64,000 nt of DNA from M3007 sp031373665 (GTDB lineage Bacteria; Bacteroidota; Bacteroidia; Chitinophagales; Saprospiraceae): the NCBI GenBank assembly GCA_031373665.1, contig JANMMZ010000016.1:124001-188000 (forward strand). Direction: 5' to 3'. The notes below the pieces were generated by a model. That model saw only the letters and a list, made by a program, of their open reading frames with translations. It was not told the DNA's origin and did not search any database. The position numbers and the translations under genes were made by a program. Of this stretch, positions 50,901 through 60,148 are shown in pieces. How positions within the stretch are numbered: the stretch's first letter is position 1; every line of letters starts with the position of its first letter.

Positions 50901-50932
50901 ACCAATTCCTTGCCAAAAAACAAGAAATTGGT
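50901..50932 (-). terminator. hairpin terminator after the CotH gene
   Basis: Arms 50901-50912 and 50921-50932 (12 bases, one mismatch) with an 8-base loop, lying 28 bases past the CotH gene end. Confidence 0.55.
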
Positions 50933-50959
50933 TGAATTTACTATAATTTAACAGAAAAA

Positions 50960-52555
50960 CTAATTAACTACCAAAAATTCAAAAGAAGCACGCTCAGGAA
51001 AAGTAATGGCGGAGTCATCATTATCGGCAGCGAAATAGTATTGTTTCACTTTTGTAGTATCTATCGTAGCACTGAAAATACCATCGGCTGCTACGGCATC
51101 ACCTTCTGTTCCAGTGTCAGACATGGTTATCCTGTTGAATGCAAATGCTTTATCGGCTCTGTAAAACAAGTGACCTGATTTACCACCTTCTATTTTAACA
51201 GTAAAAAGAATTTTCTCTCCAGAAACACTGTGTTTGGCCTCCGTGATAATGGGCTGTGTTTTATTAAGCAGTGGGTGCTTTTGCAAGTATTCACTACGGG
51301 CACTCATAAGTTGCTTCAATCCAATGACGTTATCAGGGCCAGTTTTTATACTTTTATCCATAGCATTCTGGAAGTCAGCATATGAATAGAGTTTCATATC
51401 ATCTTGCTTGACCCAACTATCAATGTCTCGGGTCATGCTTTGGGCTCGTGACATCAATAAGCCGCTTTTCAACTGATCGTTGACAATAGTGCGAATGTGT
51501 GCCAAATATATTTTGCGGTACAAGGGGTTTTTCAATAATTTGGAGATCAAAGGGCGTTTATTGTTCTCCATTTCTGCCAAAGGCGCGTACTGAATAAGGT
51601 CAATATCTTTCATTTCTTCAAAACTGAAATTACGCCTCCAGCCTCCGAAAGACATATTCAAATCCCAAATTAAAGGATGCGCCACCCCTGTGGTATCAAA
51701 CCAAAGGTAATAATTGTGGGAGAGGGATCCATTGTAACTATCTAGGTTGACCAAAGTATTGTTGAGCGCCAACATCCAAAGGGTTTGATCCACATTTAAA
51801 ACCGTTTCGATTTTATCGGGGGTCTTGTTCAGTACTTTGATGAGGTTCATCAATGGTTTCCATGCAGTAGGAGCATCTACTTCGTAAAAAGCATCGTAGC
51901 AGCCCGTGTTTTCATTGAGGTAAACCAACGAAGCATTTTCCCCTTTGGGGCAACCGCTTTGGCTGCGTACACGCTGCCAATTGTCGGGGTCGCATTTGAT
52001 TAGGTTTCCTTTATCAGTACCGAAGTGCTTTCTAATAAAATTCATGTCAATAGACTCTGAATTGACATAAAGTCCGTAGTATTTGCTATTGACTGTGACT
52101 TTTGAAAAATTGCACTGGGGCGCAGGCATGTATTTACGGATCACTTCGTAGGCCAAGGGCTCTCTGACGAAACCTGGGTCTAAAAAAGCATTGGATAACT
52201 TGATGGTTGTTTGTCCGCCGCTCAATTTTTGGGATTTATTTTTATAGTCTATTTTAAAATTGAGGGGTAGTTTTTTATAGGTTTCATTACGGGTTCTGAA
52301 ATAGGAACTATTACCTTTGAACCGAATACCAATTTCTTCAAATCGTTGCCCATTCACCCACCCTGTTCCACTCATTCGTGCTTCGGGATTCGCTTTTTTG
52401 ATCGAGTCTAGTTTGGTATCCCAGTCCTTGTAAGGCAACTCGATTCGAACATCTTGGATACTTGATCCGTAGAAATCTTGAGAGAATAATGTATTATTAA
52501 TCAATACATTACACAATAATAATAATATGTATAATAAACGTTTTTTGTTTCTCAT
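50960..52555 (-). CDS. CotH kinase family secreted protein
   Basis: 531 residues from the ATG at 52555. Signal peptide 1-26 (basic start, Leu-rich core, ends LFSQ). The CotH fold shows GIRFKGNSS, KLPLNFKIDYKN, PLAYEVIRKYMPAPQC and HPLIWDLNMSFGG (the conserved Asp-x-Asn metal-binding motif). CotH proteins of spore coats phosphorylate protein Ser residues; the bacterial secreted members may do likewise, or only bind. The longer frame to 52636 overlaps the next gene and is rejected. Confidence 0.82.
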   Translation of the reverse strand: MRNKKRLLYILLLLCNVLINNTLFSQDFYGSSIQDVRIELPYKDWDTKLDSIKKANPEARMSGTGWVNGQRFEEIGIRFKGNSSYFRTRNETYKKLPLNFKIDYKNKSQKLSGGQTTIKLSNAFLDPGFVREPLAYEVIRKYMPAPQCNFSKVTVNSKYYGLYVNSESIDMNFIRKHFGTDKGNLIKCDPDNWQRVRSQSGCPKGENASLVYLNENTGCYDAFYEVDAPTAWKPLMNLIKVLNKTPDKIETVLNVDQTLWMLALNNTLVNLDSYNGSLSHNYYLWFDTTGVAHPLIWDLNMSFGGWRRNFSFEEMKDIDLIQYAPLAEMENNKRPLISKLLKNPLYRKIYLAHIRTIVNDQLKSGLLMSRAQSMTRDIDSWVKQDDMKLYSYADFQNAMDKSIKTGPDNVIGLKQLMSARSEYLQKHPLLNKTQPIITEAKHSVSGEKILFTVKIEGGKSGHLFYRADKAFAFNRITMSDTGTEGDAVAADGIFSATIDTTKVKQYYFAADNDDSAITFPERASFEFLVVN

Positions 52556-52575
52556 TGAAAAATTTAAATTTAATA

Positions 52576-52881
52576 TTAGCCTTCTCTGAAATACATCAAA
52601 ATAGCACCAAATAGGGTCACTAACATGAGTAGCCAAGTTGCCATGCGGATAGAATAACGCATGTGTGTGATAAAAGTCTCAATTTCTTGCTTAAATTGTG
52701 GATATTTAGGCAAAATTTCTTTTTCTAATTTTTCGCGGTTGAATACATGCGCTGCCCCAAACTCTACTTTATTGCGCACCAACACGCCATATACTTTGAG
52801 GACTTTGGCCCTAAAATAGACGTTTAAAAATAGCATGGCCAAAAATAGACCTATGACGATTGATATCAGTAAGGTGTACAT
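52576..52881 (-). CDS. small two-helix membrane protein
   Basis: 101 residues: a membrane helix at 1-23, a middle of about 50 charged residues (coiled-coil-like), and a second helix near 80-97. It lies 20 bases upstream of the CotH gene, in the same direction, so probably shares its transcript. No recognised family. Confidence 0.5.
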   Translation of the reverse strand: MYTLLISIVIGLFLAMLFLNVYFRAKVLKVYGVLVRNKVEFGAAHVFNREKLEKEILPKYPQFKQEIETFITHMRYSIRMATWLLMLVTLFGAILMYFREG

Positions 52882-53034
52882 ATATTCTGTTTTTATCTTC
52901 TACTGTTCACTACCAATTCTAGCTTTCATTACGAAACCTGAAGGAGCGAAGGCATGGGAGTATATCCCGAATGTACTATCGTAAATAATACGTTTTCATA
53001 TCGTATTCAACTTGATTTTTTTGTCACTAACCGT

Positions 53035-55503
53035 CTATTTAAAGTTTTGAGTAGCAATAATTTTTGAAGAGGATTCATCAACATCAGCCAAGAACAAGAG
53101 ATCGAAATATCGGCCGGTTGCCCAAGCATCCATCATATTATCGTAATAACGGCTACCTGGGTTTCCAGATTGTCCACCGGGATAAACTCCTTGGGCAGTG
53201 ACCCGATCGCCTAGATCAACGATCATACGCCAAGATGGACCAAATCGCTTCTGGATAGCATTGGGACTTGAGTCATGTCCGCCCACCTTTAAGTCGTTGC
53301 GGCTGAATGCATCTATTTGCGCTAAGTGCTTGATAGCAAAGCCTTTTGCAGTACTCCAAACCGTTTTTTGTGCTGGTTTTTTAGCAAATCCTGCCTGCAT
53401 TTTTTTAAAGGCAAGCATGACAATATCCCTCGCAGTTTCTTTAGGGTCAGTAGATTTGTGATCGAAAAAACTACTGTTGCTATCGCGTTGCATCATGTCA
53501 ATAAACCGCCAATCTTCTGGAAAAAGCATGGCTTTCTTTTGCAAACGGTAAGATTCCATTTCATCGAACGTCAGTGCGTAGGTGCTGTCGAACCAAGCAT
53601 CAAAAATAGTTGGCGCTATAGCATCTGCATCATAATAATAATGCCAAGAGGCCAAATCTTTTACCATTTGCTGTCCATCAGCATCCAATTGGGTACGATC
53701 CAAATATTGGAGCATAACGGGTAATGCGTCGGCGGCACGATAACTGAAATTATCCAATTGAATCGTTTTCATACTATCGGGTGTGGCCCTTTGCATATTT
53801 GAGAGCCTATCATAAATACGCCGGCTTCGATTGTCTTCAAAATCACCTAAATAGTAATAAGGGTATTCGGGCGGTGTAGTATGTTGGTTAGCAGAGAATA
53901 CAAAGCCCCTTGATGGGTTCTTTAAGGTAGGGATTTGATCTTCCGGGATAAAATTATGCCAACCATTCAACCAAACAGATCCATCTTGCAAAAAACGGCC
54001 TCGTTCTTTGCCTTTTACTGGAAATCTGCCCTGAGACCTGATAGCAATATCTCCACTGCGAGTGGCAAAAACAAAATTTTGTGCAGGTGCATCAAAACCA
54101 GCCACGGCATTCAGGTAGTCATTGGTGTTTTTACTCTTGCAAAGCCCTAGAAATACATCTAAGGCACTCCGAGGCGGCACGTCATGCGTGACCCACCGAT
54201 AAGCATAATTGTACAAGGGGTTGGTGGGTTCATGATCGAATGAAACAGGGCCCCATACCGTGTAGCGAACAGTGTCCAATAGCGTTGGTTGGCCTTTGAT
54301 CTTGATTTCTTCTATTTGAAGTTTTACCTCCTTTATTTCCCCATCCAGCGTGTATTTGGTTCGTTCGGCATTGGTCCATTTGATTTTGTACCAGTCAGCC
54401 ACATCATGACCGACATTGGTAAGTCCCCAAGCCGCTTGCTCGTTGAATCCTATCACTACACCCGGTACGCCGGGGAAGGTAACGCCATAAAAATTTTGTT
54501 CTGGGGTATGTATTTGTAATTGAAACCAAACTGATGGCAGGTTCAACATCAAATGTGGATCGTTGGCGAGGATAGGATGTCCCGATGCCGTTTTTGAGCC
54601 AGATAATGCCCAGTTATTGCTGCCTTCGCGGTAGCGGTACAAAGCTGGAATCTCGTATGGATCTACACTACCCTGTCGGGTGTCGGTGTCTATGCTATTG
54701 GCACGGGTGCTACTAGCGGTTTCGGGTGGTGGGCCAGGCAAAAGGCGCATGTCATTCCACTGTCCTGTATCTGGGATAATGGGTTGTTGCTTAGGGTTCC
54801 ACTCTGGATACAGGTACTGAAATGTTTCATAACCAAACGCTGCCATAGCCGCAGAAGAAGCCAAGTCGTCTTCTTTTGAGCAAAGCGTCTCTGCCATACC
54901 TTCCATGACAAGAGCGGTTTTCATAGTGCTCCAATGTTCTGGTTCATAATGGAGCAACTTGAACTCTATTGGATAGTCGGCTTTGCTGAGTTGATCCACA
55001 TAAGCATTTACACCCCGTGTGTAGGCTTCCAGCATTCGCATGGTTTCAGGAGAATTAGCCCAACCGCTGAGGTCATTTTGGGCGGCGAAAACCATACCGG
55101 CGCGGCGGGAATTACGATCCAACTTGAGGGTACGTTCACCAAGTATTTCCGAGAGTCGGCCTCCAGATTTTCGGCTGGCAAGATCCATTTGCCAAAGGCG
55201 ATTTTGCGCCATTACATAGCCTTGGGTGGCCACAGCATCTTCTATGTTTTGGGCAAAAATATGCGGTACCATGAGGTCATCATATTTCACTTGAACAGGG
55301 GCTTTTAGTCCCGGAAGGCTAATATCTTTGAGCCGTGGGCCAGAAATGGGTTCTGCATTGGTCCAAAATCCAGAAAAAGGATTGAAAAAATGCCCAATAG
55401 GTGGTATTGATTTACCACCAACCGTTCGGGGTGTCATCAAGAACCAAAGCAGCGTAGAGGTAAGCGCGAGAAATAGGGAAAAACGAATAACCTTGAAAAC
55501 CAT
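53035..55503 (-). CDS. penicillin acylase family protein (Ntn hydrolase)
   Basis: 822 residues. One membrane helix or signal anchor at 5-25. The alpha region (about 45-270) carries the MAQNRLWQMDLASRKSGGRLSEILG motif; the proenzyme is cut so that the Ser of EGSNNWALSG (about residue 295) becomes the beta-chain amino end and nucleophile. ILANDPHLMLNLPSVWFQLQ follows, as in acylases. Substrates range from penicillins to acyl-homoserine lactones; which applies here cannot be read. Confidence 0.85.
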   Translation of the reverse strand: MVFKVIRFSLFLALTSTLLWFLMTPRTVGGKSIPPIGHFFNPFSGFWTNAEPISGPRLKDISLPGLKAPVQVKYDDLMVPHIFAQNIEDAVATQGYVMAQNRLWQMDLASRKSGGRLSEILGERTLKLDRNSRRAGMVFAAQNDLSGWANSPETMRMLEAYTRGVNAYVDQLSKADYPIEFKLLHYEPEHWSTMKTALVMEGMAETLCSKEDDLASSAAMAAFGYETFQYLYPEWNPKQQPIIPDTGQWNDMRLLPGPPPETASSTRANSIDTDTRQGSVDPYEIPALYRYREGSNNWALSGSKTASGHPILANDPHLMLNLPSVWFQLQIHTPEQNFYGVTFPGVPGVVIGFNEQAAWGLTNVGHDVADWYKIKWTNAERTKYTLDGEIKEVKLQIEEIKIKGQPTLLDTVRYTVWGPVSFDHEPTNPLYNYAYRWVTHDVPPRSALDVFLGLCKSKNTNDYLNAVAGFDAPAQNFVFATRSGDIAIRSQGRFPVKGKERGRFLQDGSVWLNGWHNFIPEDQIPTLKNPSRGFVFSANQHTTPPEYPYYYLGDFEDNRSRRIYDRLSNMQRATPDSMKTIQLDNFSYRAADALPVMLQYLDRTQLDADGQQMVKDLASWHYYYDADAIAPTIFDAWFDSTYALTFDEMESYRLQKKAMLFPEDWRFIDMMQRDSNSSFFDHKSTDPKETARDIVMLAFKKMQAGFAKKPAQKTVWSTAKGFAIKHLAQIDAFSRNDLKVGGHDSSPNAIQKRFGPSWRMIVDLGDRVTAQGVYPGGQSGNPGSRYYDNMMDAWATGRYFDLLFLADVDESSSKIIATQNFK

Positions 55504-55750
55504 TGTCTGTTTAAATTAACCAATCTTAGTTGGCAAATGAACTATTACATAAGGCAATATTTGGGCATTTAGGTTGTTGAAAAAATAAGCAATGAAAATA
55601 TTTTTAAAAAAACCTTTGAAAAATTTGTTCCATCAATGCAAAATGCCCTACTATTGCACCAAGTAGTTTTTGTGTTTATTTGTTTGGGTAAAAATCCCTC
55701 GCCGAAATGGTTGAGGGATTTCTTAATTAAGTAGCAAAAGTACTCAAAAT
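55504..55750. other. 247-base intergenic region with a carB terminator
   Basis: AT-rich, mostly without signals. It holds the hairpin at 55692-55721, and a TACTTTTG box at 55735-55742 that may be chance (see rejected notes). Confidence 0.4.
55692..55721 (-). terminator. hairpin terminator for carB
   Basis: Perfect 9-base arms (55692-55700, 55713-55721), followed on the minus strand by a T run, 30 bases past the carB stop. Confidence 0.65.
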
Positions 55751-58585
55751 TTATTGATACAGATACATACTCCGGTTGCGATCCAACTCTCTAAAGAACG
55801 GATCTTTCAAATCTTTGATGAATTGGATGGCTTCGCCTGTAGATTTCATTTCGGGCCCGAGTCTTTTATCCACACCAGGAAACTTGTCAAATGAGAATAT
55901 CGGAATTTTGATGGCGTAGCCTTCCATCGTATTACTCATGTCAAAATCTTTGAGTTTGTGCGTACCCAGCATCACTTTGGTGGCAATGTTAAGGTAAGGC
56001 ACATTGTATGCTTTGGCTATAAAGGGCGTAGTGCGCGAAGCGCGAGGGTTGGCCTCAATCACATACACAAAATCGTCTTTGATCGCAAACTGAATATTGA
56101 TTAACCCTTTTATTTCAAGTGCCCTAGCAATACGGTCGGCGTACTCACACATCTGTTGAATCACTATGGGCCCAAGGCTGTAAGGGGGCAACATGGCCGA
56201 AGAATCGCCGGAGTGAATACCAGCTGGTTCTATATGTTCCATGATACCCATGATGTGTACCTCGTCTCCATCAAAAATAGCATCTATTTCTGCTTCTTTA
56301 GCGCGCTCTAAGAATTGGTCAATCAGCACCCTGTTATCAGGTAAATGCTTGAAAATATTCAACACTTGTCGCTCTAACTCATTGTCATTGATTACAATAC
56401 GCATCCTTTGTCCGCCTAATACATAAGAAGGACGAACTAAGAGTGGGTAGGGGATTATCTTGGCCACCTCAAGGGCTGCATCTACATCTTGGGCTACGCC
56501 AAATTTTGGATACGGTACTTCCAAGGCTTTGAGAAGGTCAGAGAAACGACCCCGATCTTCGGCAATATCCATGTTATTATAACTGGTACCGATGATATTC
56601 CACCCGTTTTTATGGAGGTTTTCGGCAAGTTTCAAGGCCGTTTGGCCACCCAATTGCACGATCACCCCATCTGGCTTTTCATGCTCTAATATTTCCTCTA
56701 GGTGTTCCCAATACACGGGTTCAAAGTAGAGTTTGTCTGCAATATCAAAATCGGTACTGACGGTTTCTGGGTTACAATTCACCATAATGGCTTCGTAACC
56801 CAGTTCCTTAATGGCCAATATACCATGTACGCAACAGTAATCAAACTCAATACCTTGCCCAATGCGGTTGGGGCCAGATCCCAGCACTACGATTTTCTTT
56901 TTATCAGATACGATGCTTTCGTTGACACCATCAAAAGTGGAGTAAAAATAATTGGTTTTGCTCTCAAACTCTGCGGCGCAGGTATCCACCATTTTAAATA
57001 CGCGTCGGATTCCTCTTTTCTTCCGCTCTTTGGTAACAAATTTTTCGTCTATTCGCAAGACCCATGCGATTTGGGCATCGGAATATCCATTTTTCTTTAG
57101 TTCTATAAAGAAATCGGTTGGTATATCATCGGGGACATTGAAGCGGAGCAAACGGTCTTCCATTTTTACCAGATTTTTGATCTGGCCAATAAACCAAGGG
57201 TCAATACCGGTAAATTTTTGTACGGTTTTTGAAGGAATTCCAAGGCGGAGTGCATCTTTTACGCGGTAAATGCGATCGTCCGATACTTTTTCCAATCGTT
57301 CAAGGATGTCATCCGTTTTGAGCCATTCCTTGAGGTCTGCTCCGAGGCCAGTACGGTTATTTTCTTGGCTTTGACATGCTTTTTGTAGGGCTTCATTGAA
57401 ACATCGGCCAATGGCCATTACTTCGCCCACCGATTTCATTTGTAAGCCCAAGCGATGGTCTGCACCGGGAAATTTATCAAAATTCCAACGTGGCATCTTT
57501 ACGATCACATAGTCTAAGGCTGGCTCAAAATAAGCACTGGTTGTCTTAGTGATCTGATTTTTCAGTTCATCCAAAGCGTAGCCTATGGCCAGTTTAGCGG
57601 CTATTTTAGCAATTGGGTATCCGGTGGCCTTGGAAGCCAAGGCAGAAGAGCGCGATACCCTTGGATTTATTTCTACGGCTATTAGTTCTTCAGTAACGGG
57701 GTTTTGTGCAAACTGCACATTGCAGCCACCAGCAAAGTTGCCGAGGGCGCGCATCATCGTGATGGCATCGTTGCGCATCTGTTGGTAAGCAGTATCAGAC
57801 AAGGTCATAGCCGGGGCTACGGTGATGCTATCGCCTGTATGGATGCCCATAGGGTCGAGGTTTTCGACGGTACAGATGATGACTACGTTATCCAATTGGT
57901 CACGCAGTAACTCCAACTCAAATTCTTTCCAACCTAAAACTGCTTTTTCAACCAAAACCTCGTGGGTTGGCGAAGCATTCAACCCGCGTTTGAGTGCTTC
58001 ATCAAAGTCTTCTTCTTTCATACAGAATCCGCCACCAGTGCCGCCCAAGGTGTAAGATGGGCGAATAACCAAGGGGAAACCGATTTTTTGAGCCGCTTCT
58101 TTGCCCTCCAAATATGAATTGGCGATAAAAGATGGAGCAACGTGCATACCCAGACTCAAGACCAATTGTTTGAACAACTCACGATTTTCAGTCAGTTCAA
58201 TGGCTTTGGTATCTACCCCAATCATGCGGACATTATGTTCCTCCCAGATACCCATTTTTTCGCATTCTATGGCGAGGTTTAAGGCAGTTTGACCGCCCAT
58301 AGTAGGCAATACAGCATCAAAATCGGGCAAATCAGGATTTTCCCGATGCTCTCTCAATATTTGCTCTATGCTTTCGGGGGTCAAAGGGCGTAAATAAATA
58401 TAATCTGCCGTCATGGGATCGGTCATAATGGTGGCCGGATTGGAGTTGATTAATCCGACTTTAATGCCTTCTTCCCGCAGTGAACGGCTGGCTTGGGTGC
58501 CAGAATAATCAAATTCGCAAGCCTGACCAATAATGATAGGGCCAGAGCCAATGATTAATACAGTTTTGATAGATGTATCGCGCAT
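55751..58585 (-). CDS. carB: carbamoyl-phosphate synthase large subunit, short form
   Basis: 944 residues. Uses bicarbonate, glutamine-derived ammonia and two ATP to make carbamoyl phosphate for pyrimidine and arginine synthesis. Two ATP-grasp synthetase halves are clear (IIGSGPIIIGQACEFDYSGTQ; VLGSGPNRIGQGIEFDYCCVH). The protein ends soon after the second half at RSMYLYQ, so the ~130-residue MGS-like allosteric domain of the usual ~1,070-residue enzyme is absent. Shorter CarB is known in other Bacteroidota. A hairpin in its leader is listed separately. carA is not in this window. Confidence 0.93.
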   Translation of the reverse strand: MRDTSIKTVLIIGSGPIIIGQACEFDYSGTQASRSLREEGIKVGLINSNPATIMTDPMTADYIYLRPLTPESIEQILREHRENPDLPDFDAVLPTMGGQTALNLAIECEKMGIWEEHNVRMIGVDTKAIELTENRELFKQLVLSLGMHVAPSFIANSYLEGKEAAQKIGFPLVIRPSYTLGGTGGGFCMKEEDFDEALKRGLNASPTHEVLVEKAVLGWKEFELELLRDQLDNVVIICTVENLDPMGIHTGDSITVAPAMTLSDTAYQQMRNDAITMMRALGNFAGGCNVQFAQNPVTEELIAVEINPRVSRSSALASKATGYPIAKIAAKLAIGYALDELKNQITKTTSAYFEPALDYVIVKMPRWNFDKFPGADHRLGLQMKSVGEVMAIGRCFNEALQKACQSQENNRTGLGADLKEWLKTDDILERLEKVSDDRIYRVKDALRLGIPSKTVQKFTGIDPWFIGQIKNLVKMEDRLLRFNVPDDIPTDFFIELKKNGYSDAQIAWVLRIDEKFVTKERKKRGIRRVFKMVDTCAAEFESKTNYFYSTFDGVNESIVSDKKKIVVLGSGPNRIGQGIEFDYCCVHGILAIKELGYEAIMVNCNPETVSTDFDIADKLYFEPVYWEHLEEILEHEKPDGVIVQLGGQTALKLAENLHKNGWNIIGTSYNNMDIAEDRGRFSDLLKALEVPYPKFGVAQDVDAALEVAKIIPYPLLVRPSYVLGGQRMRIVINDNELERQVLNIFKHLPDNRVLIDQFLERAKEAEIDAIFDGDEVHIMGIMEHIEPAGIHSGDSSAMLPPYSLGPIVIQQMCEYADRIARALEIKGLINIQFAIKDDFVYVIEANPRASRTTPFIAKAYNVPYLNIATKVMLGTHKLKDFDMSNTMEGYAIKIPIFSFDKFPGVDKRLGPEMKSTGEAIQFIKDLKDPFFRELDRNRSMYLYQ

Positions 58586-58614
58586 GTTATTTTTGTACTT
58601 AGGTCTTATTAAAA

Positions 58615-58650
58615 CGCCGTAAGTAAGCCAAACTTGGCTTACTTACGGCG
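58615..58650 (-). promoter_or_regulatory. terminator-like hairpin in the carB leader (possible attenuator)
   Basis: Perfect 17-base arms (58615-58631, 58634-58650) with a 2-base centre. On the minus strand they are followed by TTTTAAT, then the carB start 30 bases on. It lies between the promoter box at 58696-58703 and the ATG, so can only act on carB transcription. Confidence 0.6.
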
Positions 58651-58695
58651 CACCGAAATTGACATTGATATGTATCGCTCCTCCATTTCGGGAGG

Positions 58696-58703
58696 CAAAG
58701 GTA
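58696..58703 (-). promoter_or_regulatory. -7 box TACCTTTG for carB
   Basis: Minus-strand TAnnTTTG match about 110 bases before the carB ATG. Confidence 0.5.
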
Positions 58704-58768
58704 CTAAAATACAAGATAAAATGATTGCAAAGTGAAAATAAATATTTCAGCAACCAATCTTTTGGCAA

Positions 58769-58776
58769 TATCTTTG
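58769..58776 (+). promoter_or_regulatory. -7 box TATCTTTG for the lipoprotein-glycosyltransferase pair
   Basis: Perfect TAnnTTTG match about 60 bases before the ATG at 58838, divergent from the carB promoter. Confidence 0.55.
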
Positions 58777-58837
58777 CACCATATTAAGAGATGCCCCATT
58801 GGGGGCGAACTATCGCTAACACTAACCGATTTAATCC

Positions 58838-60148
58838 ATGTTACGTATTTTTTCACTATCAGTAATAGTAATTTTACTAGGCACACATTGTAAAAAAGAC
58901 CCTTTTGTGCCCGTGATCACCCCAAAAGGGTTTGAGTTGTATATCAATAATGAATACAATGAATTGGAAAACAAATATGCCGTTTGGCTGAGCGACCAAG
59001 ATGGTGTCCAAAAGGCATTCAAATGGATACCAGGCAATGATACGGTAATCATATCGGTACCAGGTTCATTGGCATCAGATCGTTTTGATTGTACGGTAGC
59101 CGAAATCATGAAAATAGATGAGTCGGGCTCTGGCGTGACAGATACCATCATTCGCCTTACTACTTACCCACAGATTGGCAGCGGAGAATCCCTCAATTTT
59201 AGACTAACCAACAAACCTCAGGTGTCCGACCTAAAGGTGAAATTTGCTGGTATGAATTCTTTTGATTCCATTATTGTGTCCAATGCGTTTATCCTTTCAA
59301 GACCTCAGGCCTCCAATAATTATACCGCACATTATAAGGTATTAAACACTGGTGATTTTTGGTTTAGGATATTGGTCAATGGGGATCCACATTGGCGTTA
59401 TTTGGTCTTAGACGATATAAATGAAGGTGAAATTGACCTTGGCACCATCAATCCAAGTATCATGAGCCTGAATTTGGCCTACCATGACCGGATGAATTTT
59501 CCATTTTCTTCTTCTTGGAAATACAATATAGAAGGTGTCGTAGATACGGCTTTGGGCAAATACTTCCCATTGGGCGAAGCCTTGAGGGCTCCGGGCGGAG
59601 CCACGTTTTTCCAGAATTTTATTGAGGTGGTAGAACCCATCACGGATGATGTGTTCTTCCCTACCCTACCCAAACCTTATGGCGACTTTAGGATTCAAGC
59701 CTATGGTACCTCCACCACTCCAACTGGGTACAACTATGCCATTGATCAGTATTTTGACAGTATCCCTTTGAATTTGCCGATTCCAACTTGGGATATTGAG
59801 GGTACTTCCTCTTCTGGATACCGGACGATTGCAGTGAAATGCGTGGGTGATTTTGATGTATTGTCGTTTTCCCGTAGCCGCTCAGCAAAACCATCCATCC
59901 ATTGGGAGGTGCAAACCAAACCTCAAAACGGAGCGATTGTGAGTTATCGGTTGCCGGATGTACCCGATGAAATCGGAAAACTATATAGTTCGTTGGCCAA
60001 TTATTCATTTGACGGTGCGGTGAAGGCTAGGGCCGAAAATTACGCTTTGTATGGTAATTACGATTTTATCAGGCGCAAAAAAATGAAAAATGATGATGCC
60101 TATTGGCAAGCAAAAGGTAAATATCTAGCAAGGGAACGTTCATTTTGA
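58838..60148 (+). CDS. hypothetical lipoprotein
   Basis: 436 residues. Lipoprotein leader ending LLGTHC (Cys at about 18), then KKD. The mature part is beta-rich with many Asp, Tyr and Trp, and no recognised domain. It is followed by a glycosyltransferase gene whose TTG start overlaps its stop by 4 bases, so the two are translated together. Perhaps it is a periplasmic or surface protein connected with polysaccharide export; this is inference only. Confidence 0.55.
   Translation: MLRIFSLSVIVILLGTHCKKDPFVPVITPKGFELYINNEYNELENKYAVWLSDQDGVQKAFKWIPGNDTVIISVPGSLASDRFDCTVAEIMKIDESGSGVTDTIIRLTTYPQIGSGESLNFRLTNKPQVSDLKVKFAGMNSFDSIIVSNAFILSRPQASNNYTAHYKVLNTGDFWFRILVNGDPHWRYLVLDDINEGEIDLGTINPSIMSLNLAYHDRMNFPFSSSWKYNIEGVVDTALGKYFPLGEALRAPGGATFFQNFIEVVEPITDDVFFPTLPKPYGDFRIQAYGTSTTPTGYNYAIDQYFDSIPLNLPIPTWDIEGTSSSGYRTIAVKCVGDFDVLSFSRSRSAKPSIHWEVQTKPQNGAIVSYRLPDVPDEIGKLYSSLANYSFDGAVKARAENYALYGNYDFIRRKKMKNDDAYWQAKGKYLARERSF

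Noticed and set aside
55735..55742. TACTTTTG box as promoter of the penicillin acylase gene
   Set aside because: It lies upstream of the carB terminator hairpin and more than 200 bases from the gene it would serve, so a transcript from it would meet the terminator first.
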